Shown: piece after piece, positions 31,067 through 42,800 of the stretch
Numbering within the stretch: the stretch's first letter is position 1
Layout: every line of letters begins with the position of its first letter
From: Tritrichomonas musculus
Lineage: Eukaryota > Parabasalia > Tritrichomonadida > Tritrichomonadidae
Length of the DNA stretch: 64,000 nt
NCBI GenBank assembly: GCA_039105265.1
Contig: JAPFFF010000002.1
Location: 4,340,001-4,404,000 of the forward strand
Reading direction: 5' to 3'
Position numbers and translations under genes: made by a program
Notes under the pieces: generated by a model
Database searches by the model: none
The model's input: the letters and a program-made list of their open reading frames with translations, nothing else
Told to the model about the DNA's origin: nothing

Positions 31067-31355
31067 GCTTATTTATAAGTTTGTCAGTCATGTAAATAGA
31101 CAAATTTATATTATATTTTTCTTTGAGTTCTCGTCTTACATATGAGATTTGTTTGTGTTTTGGTAACTTTGCTATTTCAGCTTTGTTATCCTCATTTTGT
31201 ATATACTCTATAACTTGCTTTCTTTGATCTTCATTCATATTTTTGCTTTTGTTGAATGGTGCTGTTCTTGTTTTAGGTTTGTGTTGTTTGTGCAAGATTT
31301 CGTTCAAAAGTTGTTTAATCTCAGCTAAGGATTCTAAAATTTCTTGTTCTGACAT
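31056..31355 (-). CDS. Small helical, basic protein, element A
   Basis: 99 residues from MSEQEILESLAEIKQLL. A longer frame upstream translates an AT-rich leader into Leu-Phe repeats and is rejected. A helical N-terminus is followed by a basic middle (KPKTRTAPFNKSK). It converges on the fibre region with an 11-nt overlap and lies 44 nt after the polymerase on the same strand. TTTTTATTTTTATTTC lies about 10 nt upstream of the start. Function unknown. Confidence 0.6.
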   Translation of the reverse strand: MSEQEILESLAEIKQLLNEILHKQHKPKTRTAPFNKSKNMNEDQRKQVIEYIQNEDNKAEIAKLPKHKQISYVRRELKEKYNINLSIYMTDKLINKLNF

Positions 31356-31399
31356 TGTTGTTTGAAATAAAAATAAAAACAAAAATAAGAATAAAGTTT

Positions 31400-34300
31400 T
31401 TAACAAGAATAATCTTTAGCTGTGAGTCCTACGATATAAGGAGCACATGCTTGATTCTCTAATACTATCATTTTAGTATGAGCTCCTGTGAGAGCATTTT
31501 TGTTTACAGTTACTTTTGACATAGTACTATTTTTCATTTGAAGATTTATATTATGACCTAACTTTATTGTTTTACTTGTAATGATATTACCATAATCTTG
31601 ATAACAAATATTGTTCTTCTTTAATGATACTCCTTTTAATTTCATAGCTTTTACAGTTTCATTATTATTCCAGATTGTATAGCATTTTGGTGCAAGTGCA
31701 ATCATGTTATCCCCAGTTTTCTCTATTGCACATCCTAAAAGTTTCTTCTCATCAGAAATATCATGAAGCTCAGGATTTGGTAAAAATTTGTAAATATGCT
31801 TGTCCCAAAATTCTTTATCTTTGATAATGTTGTTGAATAACTGCGATGGAGGTTCATCTTTGTTACCAGATACTGCAAGGTAAAGACTGTCAGTATCAGA
31901 TTCTATATAATGAAGTTTGTTCATATCCAAACATCTATTCATGAAATCGTAATAGAAAGTTAAATACCAAAACTTACTATTATCTAGTGTCCAGAAACTC
32001 TCTTGCAAGCAAGTTGTACAGTGATAGAATCTAGGTTGCTGCTGTATAATAAAAAGATCATCAGATAATTTAGCACCATTCATGTATGTTTGTGAAATTA
32101 TATACTGATAAGCTTTGTTAGTATCACAAATCTTTACTTTACAAAACTTTTCAGAATTCATACCATCGTAACCATAACTACCGTTCATGCTGATCTTATA
32201 AAATTTTTCATTTCCTGTAACCTTTCCTGCAATTATATCCTGCCGTTTCTTCATGAAAGTTGTTACAAATTCATGAAATCCTGTGTGAGCTTCATAAATA
32301 GAAACACTCTTTACATCTTCTAATACTAAACCATGATCAAGTAAAAACCAAAGATAATAATTTGAGAAAGTCATATACTCACCATAAGTATCGAGCAACA
32401 TTGTTAATTTACGTTCTTCTTTGTCTAAAGAAGCAAGTTTGTGTTTTTGGAGATATGAGTACATATAACTTCCAATTGTATCTTCATTATTTTTGATGTT
32501 AATATTTCTGAAGACAGGAGGGAAATTTATAAAATAATTTATCTTGTTTGCTGGACATACTAACTTCACTTCTGCTTTGAATAAATATTTTGGATTTGGC
32601 TGGAATCTTGTCTTGCTTGTAATAATATTTATAGCTTTTTGTTTTGTTTGTTTGTCTTTCACATCTATTCTATATCTGAAGCTACCTGGCATGTACATAA
32701 CTCCGCCATGATATTTGTTAAAATCATGTTTTGTAGAAGAAAATGAGGAAGGATAAAGACTATTAAAATCAACTCCAACAACATGAGTCATAATATTCTG
32801 AGTGTCATACGAGATAACTTTATTGTTGACAGCATCATAACGAAATTTGTTTATGTGAGTTTCACCTTTAATATTATATCTGTGCTGCACATTCGAAAGA
32901 CCACCTGTAATATTGTTTCGTAAACTATAATATTCTTGTTCATCATTTATGAGAGTTGGAAGATGATGTAATTTGCAAAATTTCTTAAGTTGTGTTCTGA
33001 GTCTTGTTATTTTTGGATCATCTCTCTTACGAAGCTTATTACACTCGGCACACGCAAGTTTACAATTTTCGAGCTCATGTCCAATATCATTGTTAATTCT
33101 ATCTAATGTAGGTTTGTTTGTGTTTGTGAAATGTTCTCCACACAAATGACAGCAAGAATTCTCGTATATCTTTAAAAATTTATCATAGTCGTCAACAGAG
33201 ATACACTTTTCTAAATTTCTTGGTTTGGTAGTATGAGTTTGATTATACTTCTGATCTTGCTTGAAATAACTTTCACATTTATATCTCCACCATTTTGAAG
33301 TAGGTTTAAAAGTATTTTCTTTGTTGATAATATCGTAATCTACATGCGGATCGAAATTTTTATAAGCTAGAGCATACTTGATACAAGCTGAACATTTTGA
33401 CAAAGATAAATTTGAAATCATGTCTACTTTATACTCGGCATTCATTTTGATAAGATTGTCTATAGGTCTTATCATCATTTCTACATCATTGTCGTTGTAA
33501 GCTAGCAAATATTCCCATCTATTTTTGTAATTCTTGCTGTCTTTCACATATTCTTCATAATCTTTCTTAGAAAGAGGATTATTTTGATTGAGATAACTAT
33601 AGAAATCTTCATATGCGAAAGGTTCTGTTTTCGACAAAACTTCATTGTAATTCTCATTGTTGATAACCTCGTATGGAAATATACCTTTTACACTGTTCTC
33701 CTGCCCTCCAAAATCCACTCCAAATTGTTTTAATGTTCCTCCTGCCACAAAAGCTTGTGCATCTATAAATCTTAAAGAAGTATGATATTTAGAAGAAGTG
33801 AGTATAAATTGTTTTAAAGATGATAAGGTTCCTATAATACTTGTAGAATCTATACTCCAGTGTTCCATGTTTAAATATTTCTTGAACAAATTACTGTCAA
33901 ACCTAGAAGAATTAAAGCCAAATACAGTAATAGTATTAATATTTGGATCTATATTCTCTGGCACACAGGAATATTTTAGCTTATCTTCGTAAATTAACAA
34001 AGATTCTTCAAAAAGCCAATTTAACCAAAGTGGAATAAAATCTTTGCTATCTCTTAAGCTAAAGTTCTTTGTTGTAAGTCCAGAAGCAGACTTCACACAT
34101 GATGAAACTGAGAGTGGTATGAGTTTTGAGTTTATAAAAGTAGATTTGCCAGCTTCTTCATTTACAACTTGCTCCATAGTTTCAAAATCATAAGTCATAT
34201 AATATATGTTTGGCTTCCATTCTAGATCATGCGCGAGACAGTATTCATAGACAGTGTTGTTTAAGATATGTGGGCAGTATGGTAGAGCTTCTTTGTTAGG

Positions 34301-35749
34301 TACAAATTGTTTTTTGAACTTTCCATCACAATGTTTGATATGATCTTCAAATCTTTTTAGATTGCTGTGACCATAATGAACATAAGACTTGCATTTTGGA
34401 CAAACATGAATTGCGGTAAGTTTCTCAGCATCTTTGATGAACATTATATGTAAAATTCTATCTTTGGCAAACAAGAGTGCAGAAAATGTTGGATATTCTT
34501 CGTTGAAATACCATTGTTCCTGTAAATCATATTGTTCATCATTATTGTACTCATAAATGTTAACATTGATTTTATGTTTCTCTGCTGATTTCATCATATC
34601 TTCTGTCGTTGAACCTTGAAACTGAGCTAGAATTGTTTTTCCATAATTTGGTATTTTTGTTGTGTATGTTATTCCATGTTCTTCGAGTAAAAGTTTCTTA
34701 GCTTTGTCAGTTCTGTTTGTAATATTATATTTTTTGGTGTTTGTGAGTTCTGGGTACAAACAGCAAGCCAGAAATCTATACCAACATAAATTATCATCTT
34801 CATCATCTACAATAATATAATTGTTGTTGTTCTTGAAAATTTGTGGAAGATTTTTGATATGGCCTGTAACCTTTCTCATTCTTGAAACTGTAAATGAAAT
34901 TGAGTGTACTATAGTAAGTTTGTTATTTGATGAAGTTGTTTCATAGCTGTTGAGCACAGTTTCTATATACATTTTACATTCTTCCAAGTTTCTTTCATCT
35001 TTTACTATTATTGGAATTGCAGATTTATAATTCTGCCATCTTATCTCTCTAGCCTCATAATCATATTTTTCTTCATAAGTTTCGAAGTCAAAGGTACTTG
35101 TTTCAAAGATACCTGATAACTGAAAGTGAATTTTAAAAGGTTTTAGTTCATCTTTGTAAACTTTGTGTAGAGATTCGTATATGTTTTCCAAAGATGAAAT
35201 TTCGTTGAAGTAGTATGTAACTATAGGCTCACCATGATCATATCTCTCTTTTACAAATATTTCTGGATAATCATATTCTTGTAAAGCTGCTACAGCTCTG
35301 TCGAAATCATAAGGAAAGTTGATGATGAGGAAATCTTTGTGTTTGCTTTTGAAGTTACTCCCATTTTTCTCTAGATACTCATATAATTCTTGATTTTCAG
35401 GTTCAGTATTAATTTGCTCCAGAACACTATTTATAGTTTTCTTTGCAATTTCTATGTTTTCTTCTATTTGTTTTGTTCTTTGTTTGAGAATTTCTTCAAC
35501 ATAATTATTGATATCAACTTCGCCAAGAGTCTCATCTGGCATTATATCTTCGGTTTCAAGTTCAGAGTCAAAGAGAATATCAAAAGCTGCGTTTTCATTA
35601 AGATACTTACATAAGTTTGTTATATTTTGTTCTCTGTCTTCTGAATCCAAATTTATGTTCGCATGTAATTTTGTGTTCAGAATTGTAATAATCTTCGTTA
35701 ATGTTTCTTGTGGTAAATCAAATGCTGATGTTGGAATTATTTTTGTCAT
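31400..35749 (-). CDS. polB: Protein-primed-type DNA polymerase B, element A
   Basis: A 1449-residue replicative polymerase. An N-terminal region has CWYRFLACCLYPEL near 323, like the domain seen in many Polinton polymerases, then a zinc-finger CPKC...H...HC near 450-480. The 3'-5' exonuclease begins YDFETME near 520. An HNH-type insert (CHLCGEHF...DRINNDIGHELENCKLACAECN) lies near 860-910, where other Polintons carry an endonuclease VII-like module. Polymerase motif A is VDFNSLYPS near 990, motif B KISMNGSYGYDG near 1185 and motif C ESDTDSLY near 1280. It would replicate the element from its terminal repeats. TTTTTATTTTTATTC precedes the start by about 25 nt. Confidence 0.95.
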   Translation of the reverse strand: MTKIIPTSAFDLPQETLTKIITILNTKLHANINLDSEDREQNITNLCKYLNENAAFDILFDSELETEDIMPDETLGEVDINNYVEEILKQRTKQIEENIEIAKKTINSVLEQINTEPENQELYEYLEKNGSNFKSKHKDFLIINFPYDFDRAVAALQEYDYPEIFVKERYDHGEPIVTYYFNEISSLENIYESLHKVYKDELKPFKIHFQLSGIFETSTFDFETYEEKYDYEAREIRWQNYKSAIPIIVKDERNLEECKMYIETVLNSYETTSSNNKLTIVHSISFTVSRMRKVTGHIKNLPQIFKNNNNYIIVDDEDDNLCWYRFLACCLYPELTNTKKYNITNRTDKAKKLLLEEHGITYTTKIPNYGKTILAQFQGSTTEDMMKSAEKHKINVNIYEYNNDEQYDLQEQWYFNEEYPTFSALLFAKDRILHIMFIKDAEKLTAIHVCPKCKSYVHYGHSNLKRFEDHIKHCDGKFKKQFVPNKEALPYCPHILNNTVYEYCLAHDLEWKPNIYYMTYDFETMEQVVNEEAGKSTFINSKLIPLSVSSCVKSASGLTTKNFSLRDSKDFIPLWLNWLFEESLLIYEDKLKYSCVPENIDPNINTITVFGFNSSRFDSNLFKKYLNMEHWSIDSTSIIGTLSSLKQFILTSSKYHTSLRFIDAQAFVAGGTLKQFGVDFGGQENSVKGIFPYEVINNENYNEVLSKTEPFAYEDFYSYLNQNNPLSKKDYEEYVKDSKNYKNRWEYLLAYNDNDVEMMIRPIDNLIKMNAEYKVDMISNLSLSKCSACIKYALAYKNFDPHVDYDIINKENTFKPTSKWWRYKCESYFKQDQKYNQTHTTKPRNLEKCISVDDYDKFLKIYENSCCHLCGEHFTNTNKPTLDRINNDIGHELENCKLACAECNKLRKRDDPKITRLRTQLKKFCKLHHLPTLINDEQEYYSLRNNITGGLSNVQHRYNIKGETHINKFRYDAVNNKVISYDTQNIMTHVVGVDFNSLYPSSFSSTKHDFNKYHGGVMYMPGSFRYRIDVKDKQTKQKAINIITSKTRFQPNPKYLFKAEVKLVCPANKINYFINFPPVFRNINIKNNEDTIGSYMYSYLQKHKLASLDKEERKLTMLLDTYGEYMTFSNYYLWFLLDHGLVLEDVKSVSIYEAHTGFHEFVTTFMKKRQDIIAGKVTGNEKFYKISMNGSYGYDGMNSEKFCKVKICDTNKAYQYIISQTYMNGAKLSDDLFIIQQQPRFYHCTTCLQESFWTLDNSKFWYLTFYYDFMNRCLDMNKLHYIESDTDSLYLAVSGNKDEPPSQLFNNIIKDKEFWDKHIYKFLPNPELHDISDEKKLLGCAIEKTGDNMIALAPKCYTIWNNNETVKAMKLKGVSLKKNNICYQDYGNIITSKTIKLGHNINLQMKNSTMSKVTVNKNALTGAHTKMIVLENQACAPYIVGLTAKDYSC

Positions 35750-35852
35750 TGTGAGTTTGGATGTTTGTGTAAGAATAAAAATAAAAATATTAAAAATATT
35801 AAAATTATGATTTTCATGTTTTGTGTTTCATGTTTGAGCTTCATCTCTGAAC

Positions 35853-36247
35853 ATCATTTGTGAATATTATTTTTTGCAAAAATCGTTCTAGGGTTTTCAT
35901 GTTTGTGCACCTATCTTAGGAAGGTCAGTTTTTCGTGTTTCATCATGTAAAATTTAAAATGTGAAATTGTAGATTGCCTATTGCGTATGTTGTAATCTTC
36001 TATGTAAGGTAGATAGCCCAAAATTCAGAAATTTGTACTTTTAGATGTGATAGGGTTTTGGGGGAGTTTGCTGGGAATTTCAGAAAATTATTTAAATTAT
36101 GTATGTTCGGTAATGGAAACAACGGTAAAAACTATAATGAGTATCACACCCGATTTTTGCATACCTGAGCTAGGTGCGCCGCATGGTAGGGTGGGGTAAG
36201 GTGTGCCAAAATTATTAGACCCGAACCTCGCACATATCATTACTACT
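35853..36247 (-). repeat. Element A right terminal inverted repeat (395 bp)
   Basis: Reverse complement of 17449-17843 with about one mismatch. Between it and the polymerase start lie about 100 bp of AT-rich upstream sequence. Confidence 0.95.
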
Positions 36248-36253
36248 TACGTT
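36248..36253. repeat. Target-site duplication of element A, right copy (TACGTT)
   Basis: Identical to 17443-17448 and directly outside the right terminal repeat. Confidence 0.93.
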
Positions 36254-36274
36254 GGACTCGGAGATGGCGAACAT
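36254..36274 (-). pseudogene. 5' tip of the element B ORF interrupted by element A
   Basis: A short minus-strand reading frame begins with an ATG at 36274 and runs into the target duplication. With the part at 16987-17448 it marks the ORF into which element A inserted. It directly follows the left arm of the divergent promoter. Confidence 0.6.
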
Positions 36275-36439
36275 AAGTAAAAATGATGTGATGAGGTGAG
36301 CACGAAAAATCATATTTTTTATTTGGGTCCCTTATGGGGTGCCCGAGTTGTTGTAGAGGTGCCCTCTAAGTTTTTGGGGTGGAGACCGTTTACCAAAAAT
36401 CTAATTTTTTCTCGTTAGGTCATCACATCACTTTTTTTC
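36275..36439. promoter_or_regulatory. Symmetric divergent promoter of element B
   Basis: Two inverted arms face away from each other. The right arm, TCATCACATCACTTTTTTTC (36420-36439), abuts the ATG at 36440. The left arm, TCATCACATCATTTT on the minus strand (36280-36295), ends a few bases before the minus-strand ATG at 36274. Both contain TCA(Py)(A/T) initiator-like cores. The roughly 120 bp between them is GC-richer and has no ORF. The duplicated core at equal distance from two divergent starts suggests shared control. Confidence 0.65.
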
Positions 36440-36850
36440 ATGTACAGCAGGAAGCAAGATAAGCAAAGTCTTAAGGTTTTCAGAAAGACAGTACGCAACT
36501 TTATTTATGATACAACAAGGTTATTGGAATTAGCTGATTCATTAAACGACGACATGAAAACAATTGAAAGACTGGAATCAGAAAATCGAAGGCTCACCGA
36601 AGAAAACGGCTATATAAATGATGAAATTGATAAAAATCCAAAGTCCGATCCGATATGGGAAATGATGGTTGAAAATGAGCTAAAAATTGATGAAAATCGA
36701 GATAAATTGGACGATTTGAAAAAAGAAGAAGAAAAAAAGAAAGTCCAATTGGAATCAAAAGCACAAGTATTGAATCAATTTGTCGATGAGTTACGAGATT
36801 GCTTCGTTGACCCACTAAATTTGAAGGAACCAGAAGATTCAAATGAATAA
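36440..36850 (+). CDS. Coiled-coil protein, element B
   Basis: A 136-residue, mostly helical protein (TIERLESENRRLTEENGYINDEID; ENRDKLDDLKKEEEKKKVQLESKAQVLNQ) with strong heptad character and no membrane segment. The ATG directly follows the right arm of the divergent promoter, so its leader would be very short. It is 49 nt upstream of the giant gene. Function unknown; a scaffold or assembly role would fit. Confidence 0.7.
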   Translation: MYSRKQDKQSLKVFRKTVRNFIYDTTRLLELADSLNDDMKTIERLESENRRLTEENGYINDEIDKNPKSDPIWEMMVENELKIDENRDKLDDLKKEEEKKKVQLESKAQVLNQFVDELRDCFVDPLNLKEPEDSNE

Positions 36851-36899
36851 ACCATTTAATTTTCATTATTTGTTGTTTTATGTTTATTTTTATTGAAAA

Positions 36900-39800
36900 A
36901 TGACTGAAAATCAACAACCATTAACACAAGATCAAAAAGTAGAGTTAGCATTAGCGAATTTACGTGAAAAGGGTTGGCATCTTTGGAGAAATAATATAGC
37001 ATTTCCGAGTGCTGCATATGTAGAAATGGCTGAATTCTTTTATTCAAATTGTATTGAATTATTAAATTATGGTGTGAAAAATGGCAATGCAATACCTGAT
37101 TTATCTTTATTGTTTGATTATTACATGAATTTTCCTGAACAAATGCAGTTTATAGGATTAGATGTGATTCATTATTTAAGATTCGTTGTAGACGTTTTAT
37201 TTGCTAAAACAGTTAGAGATAATTATTTTCCAGGATACGATATTCAAAAAATACATAATCAATTCATTGATTTCAAAAATAATAATGGACCGAATTTAAT
37301 GATTTGTAAAAGTGATTTTGCAAGAGGAAGAGTGACTGCACTTCAAAATTATTGGAAAGAGATAGATTGGAAATATTATAGCATTTATCAATTAAACTAT
37401 GATTTCGTTGGAATTACAGAATTTGAGGCTGCATTTTGGTGGAAATTATTGCAAAGAATTCATCATAATAACGAATATTATCAGCAAACTTTTATTGAAA
37501 TCAGACAAAAATTCTATGATAAATCATTGGATGAGAAAGTTTTTGATAACGATGAGGTCAAAATGGGAAATTATCGTTTTTTCCTAAATTCTGACATCTA
37601 TTTTGATATGCATCAAATAAATTGGAATGTTTTGCAACAATTACACAATCCCAATTTTAAATTATATCAGGACGTAGAAAAAATAAAACAATATTTATTG
37701 AGAACAATTCCAGGAACCAATGATGAATTATTAACACCTGATGATTTTGATATAAGGATTGAAGATTATTATAACGATTTTGTTTCTGGTGGAATAGAAA
37801 GTGTTATTATAGAATTAGATGAATTAATCGATTGTTTCGAACGATTGGGAAAAGAGAATTATCAAAATATTCCAACATTTTTCACAATTGTTTGTATTCG
37901 ACTTGCTCTGAATGGAATAAAATGGTTGGATTTCCAAAAAGCAAAACCCGATCTATTAAATTTTATTAAATGGTGCGAAGAGAATAAAATTCAAGATATG
38001 GATAATATTAGAAATATTGAGGATGTCAGTAAAAATTTGGTAAAGTTTGCTCAAGATAAGACGAAAAGTTTATCTAGTTGGATAATTGAACAAAAAACCA
38101 GAGATGAATATATTCGAAAATTAAAAGCCGCTAAAGCTAAGAAAGAATTATGCACTAGATACCAATCATTTATCGATGAAGCAGATACGACACATCCTGT
38201 GAGTATTGCAGCATGTGGGTTGAAAATTGAACAACGTTATTCAGAAATCTCAAAAGCACAACCATTGTTAGATCCAGTGGATATTTATAATAAAATATTA
38301 ATGGAAAAAGATAAAGAATTGTTGGCTATCAACAAAGACAAAGCGAATGAATTAAAGGAACAGGCTGAATATGATGAGTCATATTGGAAAGATGAAATTT
38401 GGAGATACTCTCTTCCTGTTTATTTTGCATCAGATGATGGTGCAGTAGATAAGGATAAAAATGAAATACCATTAACATTGGTAGGAGCAAATCAATTTGC
38501 AAATACAATTGCAAAGGAATACCCAATGAATCCAAGAGACGCGAAACAATTTTTGAATGATATGGTTGATCCAAATAATTTTGATCAGATGGAAAAATAT
38601 TGGACAGCATTCAATGCAATGATATACACAAATCTGCAATTTTTGATGAATGCACAGGAGTGGAATTCAGAGGAATTTTTCAATTATTGGTATCCATTGG
38701 CCAAATCATTCCAAAACACAGTTAGAGAATATCAAAAAAGTATCGATCAACAATATCAAAAAGCAGATGATTCAGTAAGAATAAAAGCAAAAGAAGAGAT
38801 GACTCATCAATTACTAAAAAATCAATATGAACAATATAAGAAAGATTTAGATGCATTCTTGAAACAAAATCCAGAAAGAGAGGGTCAAGTTTATCGTATT
38901 TATTATGATAAGAAGATTCAAGAAAAATTACTTGCTGCAAAAGAAGCAGAACAAGCGAATGAAGAGTATGCAAACATGGATCAACCATATGAAGTTCCAG
39001 GATTGACAGATGACCAAGTATTAGAAAATTATATAAATCAATTAAGTGCTGATCCAACAAAAAGAGGATTATCAGATAAAGAAATGTTAAATGAAGTGAG
39101 GGAACCGAATATTGCAAACTATGGAAATGATTGGTTGGCAAAAATATCACAACAAATTGAAGGGTTACCATGTATTCGTTTGAAAGAATGGATCGATATT
39201 CAAGGAGATATGGAAGAAATGAGAACAAAAAATTATGCATCATCGAATGAATTGTCTCAGGATATGGAAAATAGACGAATTGCAAATACAAAAACATTGA
39301 TTGGATGGATTGGAGGCCAATATCTCAAATTTGACAGAAATGAAAATGGTGAAAATATTATCACAAAATTATCAATGGTTGGATGTTCGAATGGATGGAC
39401 ATGGACCGATTTTGTTCATTTATGTAAATTGTATAAGAGATCAATTGATCAATTTCGTCAAGAGATAAGCGGAATTTATCAGAAATTATATGAATCAGCG
39501 GGATTGAAGATCGGTGAAGACGAATTTATTGATCAAGTTTTTGATGAAATGGAAAACCTTTGGACGACAAGACAACAAATAAAATTTAAGGATCAAATTT
39601 TAGAGGAATGGAAAGAAAGATATGCAAATCAAATTTATTTGAATGATTTTCAAAGAATTCAGAGTCGACTAATATCAGGTGCAAAACAAATTTTTAAAGA
39701 TTTCAATTTAAGTGATAAAATAATAACCGGATATGTTCTTCAATTTTTCCCTGATGATAAGACAACGAATTGGCAGCCAAAAGAGACAACTGCTCATAAT

Positions 39801-42800
39801 AATTTATTAGCCAAAAGAGAAGAATTAGAACGAGTAAAACAAATAAGAAATGGAATGATTGAGACAATAATTGAGCGAAAGAAAAAAGAAAATGAAGCAT
39901 TAAATATAACAAATTATAATGAAAAAAGTGACCGTGATAAATTCCAACAATTATATATCAATGGTGATCGAATTATACAAGATAGTTTGACTGAAGACTT
40001 AAATCAAATAATGGAAAGTTCACAAACAAGTCTTGACAATGCTGTCAGAAAAAATATACAAAAGAAGGTGAAAGAAATTTATGATAGTCATGGATTTTCA
40101 GTAGATAAAGATACAATCAAAAGTGAAGCAAATGCAATTTTTACAGCAAATAATTTTGATCATGATTTGAATAAATTAAATATTCGATTAGCATCATCAA
40201 AAAATTCAATTGGTTTGGCATTTGAAGAAATTATTCGTACAAAAATTGCTCCAGATATTGATGTTATAAATGCAATCGCTAAATATGTATCAGGTGTTAA
40301 TTCATATGATAAAAATGGTGAAATTCAAAAATATTATCAAACACATTTTTCAAATGAAAAGGAAGCAATAGAATTTATTAATAATGAAGCGAAAAAATGG
40401 CATACAAGAGAAGAAGAAGCAATAGAAAAAGAAAATGCAAGAATAATTCAAACAATAAACCAAAAATATAGAGAAGCACAAAGGAAATTCGATGATAAGG
40501 ATGTTAAAAATGTGCTTGGTTTATTTACGAGCCAGGATTCAATAGATGCAAAAGAAAATGCATACAATCAATGGATAATCGATTGGGATAGTGCACAAAA
40601 AATAATCGATAAAAGAACGATAGAAATCAGGAAAACAATTGAAGAACGAATGAAAATTACAGGTGAAAGATTTAATGATAATGAAGTGAATAATGAGATC
40701 TACTTGTCACATATTTATAACAATAAAAAGCAAAATGAAGTTTTAAATGATTTAACAAAACGATTAGAAAAAGAACAAAAAATGGTAGAAGATACAAGAA
40801 AAAATATTGAATTAGAGACTTTGAAAATTCAATTGAAAGATGCATATGGAAAAGAATTCAATGAAAATCTATGGAATACAATATTACTAGATCAAACAAC
40901 TCCAAATATCAATGAAAAAATAAAACAAATGATAACTGACAAAAATCATCAGAAAGGAGAAGATGAGAAAAATTTAACAAATTTATTGACCGAATGTTTC
41001 AGTGATGCTTTCAGTGATTATGCATCAGGGTATACAAAATTTACTCCAAATGCTATTGAATCGATAATGATAGCTAATCCAGAATGTAACACTATATCAA
41101 AATTAGTTATTTATTTAAATCAACATCGAAAGAACTTCAAATGGACTGGGACAATTTTTAAGAAATGGAATAAATATCAAATTTGGGAAGAAGTTGCTGA
41201 CAGTAGAAAATTCTCCGAAGTAGGTGGGAAATTTGATCAATTATGGATTTTAACTGAATCTTATGCTGATATTTTGAAACTTTTTAATTATTCTGTTGCA
41301 ACATTAGAACAACTCAAACATCATCAAAGGAGAGAAGAAAAAGTTAGAGAATATGTTGAAAGTTGGGAAACAATCAAAAGACAAAAAAACCAAACATCAT
41401 CATTTATGAGTGAAATAGAGAAATATAGTCAAGGTAAAACTAAAGAAGAAAGAGAAGATTTCGAAATGGAAATAATTGGTCATTGTGAATCAAAAGAGGA
41501 GATATCATCATACATGAAAGCAAGAGGTTCTTATATTGCACTAGGAAAAAATATGGATAATTATGCAGATCGTTTGAAATTTGAAGACTATTATAGAAAT
41601 TTTTCAAAAGAACCAGATATGGTTTTAAAAATAGAATCAATGGTAGGCAATGTTCCGATTGAAAATGTTCCTCAAATAACTGCTTTAGAAGGTCAATTAA
41701 TGAATACTTATCCAAAGAAATTTTCACATAAAGTATTCAATTCAACAAAAGAGTCATGGTTTAAAAATAATGGAAAAGCTTATTTATTATATCTTCAATA
41801 TGAACAAAAATATCAAGAGTATCTTCGATTTTTTCAAAAGAGACAAAATTATGACACTTTTCTAGATTTCTCAATTCATAATGGTGGAGATTTTACAACT
41901 TTAGGTACATATATAACAAAAGAAGTTAATGAATTAACAGATGCAGAAAAAAGAATTCAAACCTCAATATCAGTTTTAAATAAAATTAATGAACTCAATG
42001 AATTGTTACCAAAAGAAAATCAATATTCAGTTCAAACAGTTGCAGTCGCATATAGAAATGAAACAATTCCAGAAATAGATTCAAAACTTCAAAATTTAAT
42101 CAATGAACAAGAATCTTATCGAAATACAAATGAAAATTTAGATGAAGCAATCATTCGTTGGAGGGCTTTATTCCCTGAAGATTTAAAAAGTTCAACAGAT
42201 TGGAGAACAGAATTCGGATCAAATGGAGCTGCAATCAATGCTATTAACAAATTAAGTCATATTTATGAATTTTGGTATAGAACTCATCCATATGAAGGAG
42301 TAAATTTATGGAAATATATTCATGAAAACGCACAGGATTCAATCAATACAGCTCAAGAAAAATTGCAAAAATATTATGATGAAAACAAATATAAATATAA
42401 CACATGGGACGGAAACAATTTATTGAAAAAATATGTTCAACAATATTATCAAGGTTTTGGGAGATCAATTGCAGAAGCCGCAGGATTTTTATTTGGTAAA
42501 TTTGATGGAAATTTAGAAGATTGTTTGAAATTCTTTGAAGGATATGAGAAAAATTTGAAAATCAATCAGAGTTTTTCAAAGAAAGGAAATAAAAAATTCA
42601 ATGACATCGGACATTTCTTCAATGAATATATGAGTAAAAATACAAAAGAAAATAAATATACATTTCTGAATCAATTCAAAACAGATTACAAAAATTATAA
42701 GAAAACAAGAGAATCATGGAGAACAAATAAAGATTATATCAAAAGTCAAGATATTCTTCCAAAATTAAAGCCAGAATTTATTTCAACGATTACTCAAGTC

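Larger units (their letters stand above)
17449..36247. mobile_element. Element A: complete Polinton/Maverick, 18.8 kb
   Basis: It is bounded by 395-bp terminal inverted repeats beginning AGTAGTAATGAT and by a perfect 6-bp target duplication. It carries the Polinton hallmark set: rve integrase, protein-primed-type DNA polymerase B, A32/FtsK-like packaging ATPase and a capsid-type major protein, plus a fibre region and small genes. About 17 genes are recognised, tightly packed on both strands. The terminal repeats differ at about one position and the duplication is exact, so insertion is recent. It looks nearly whole, with about one break, in the fibre region. Confidence 0.93.
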
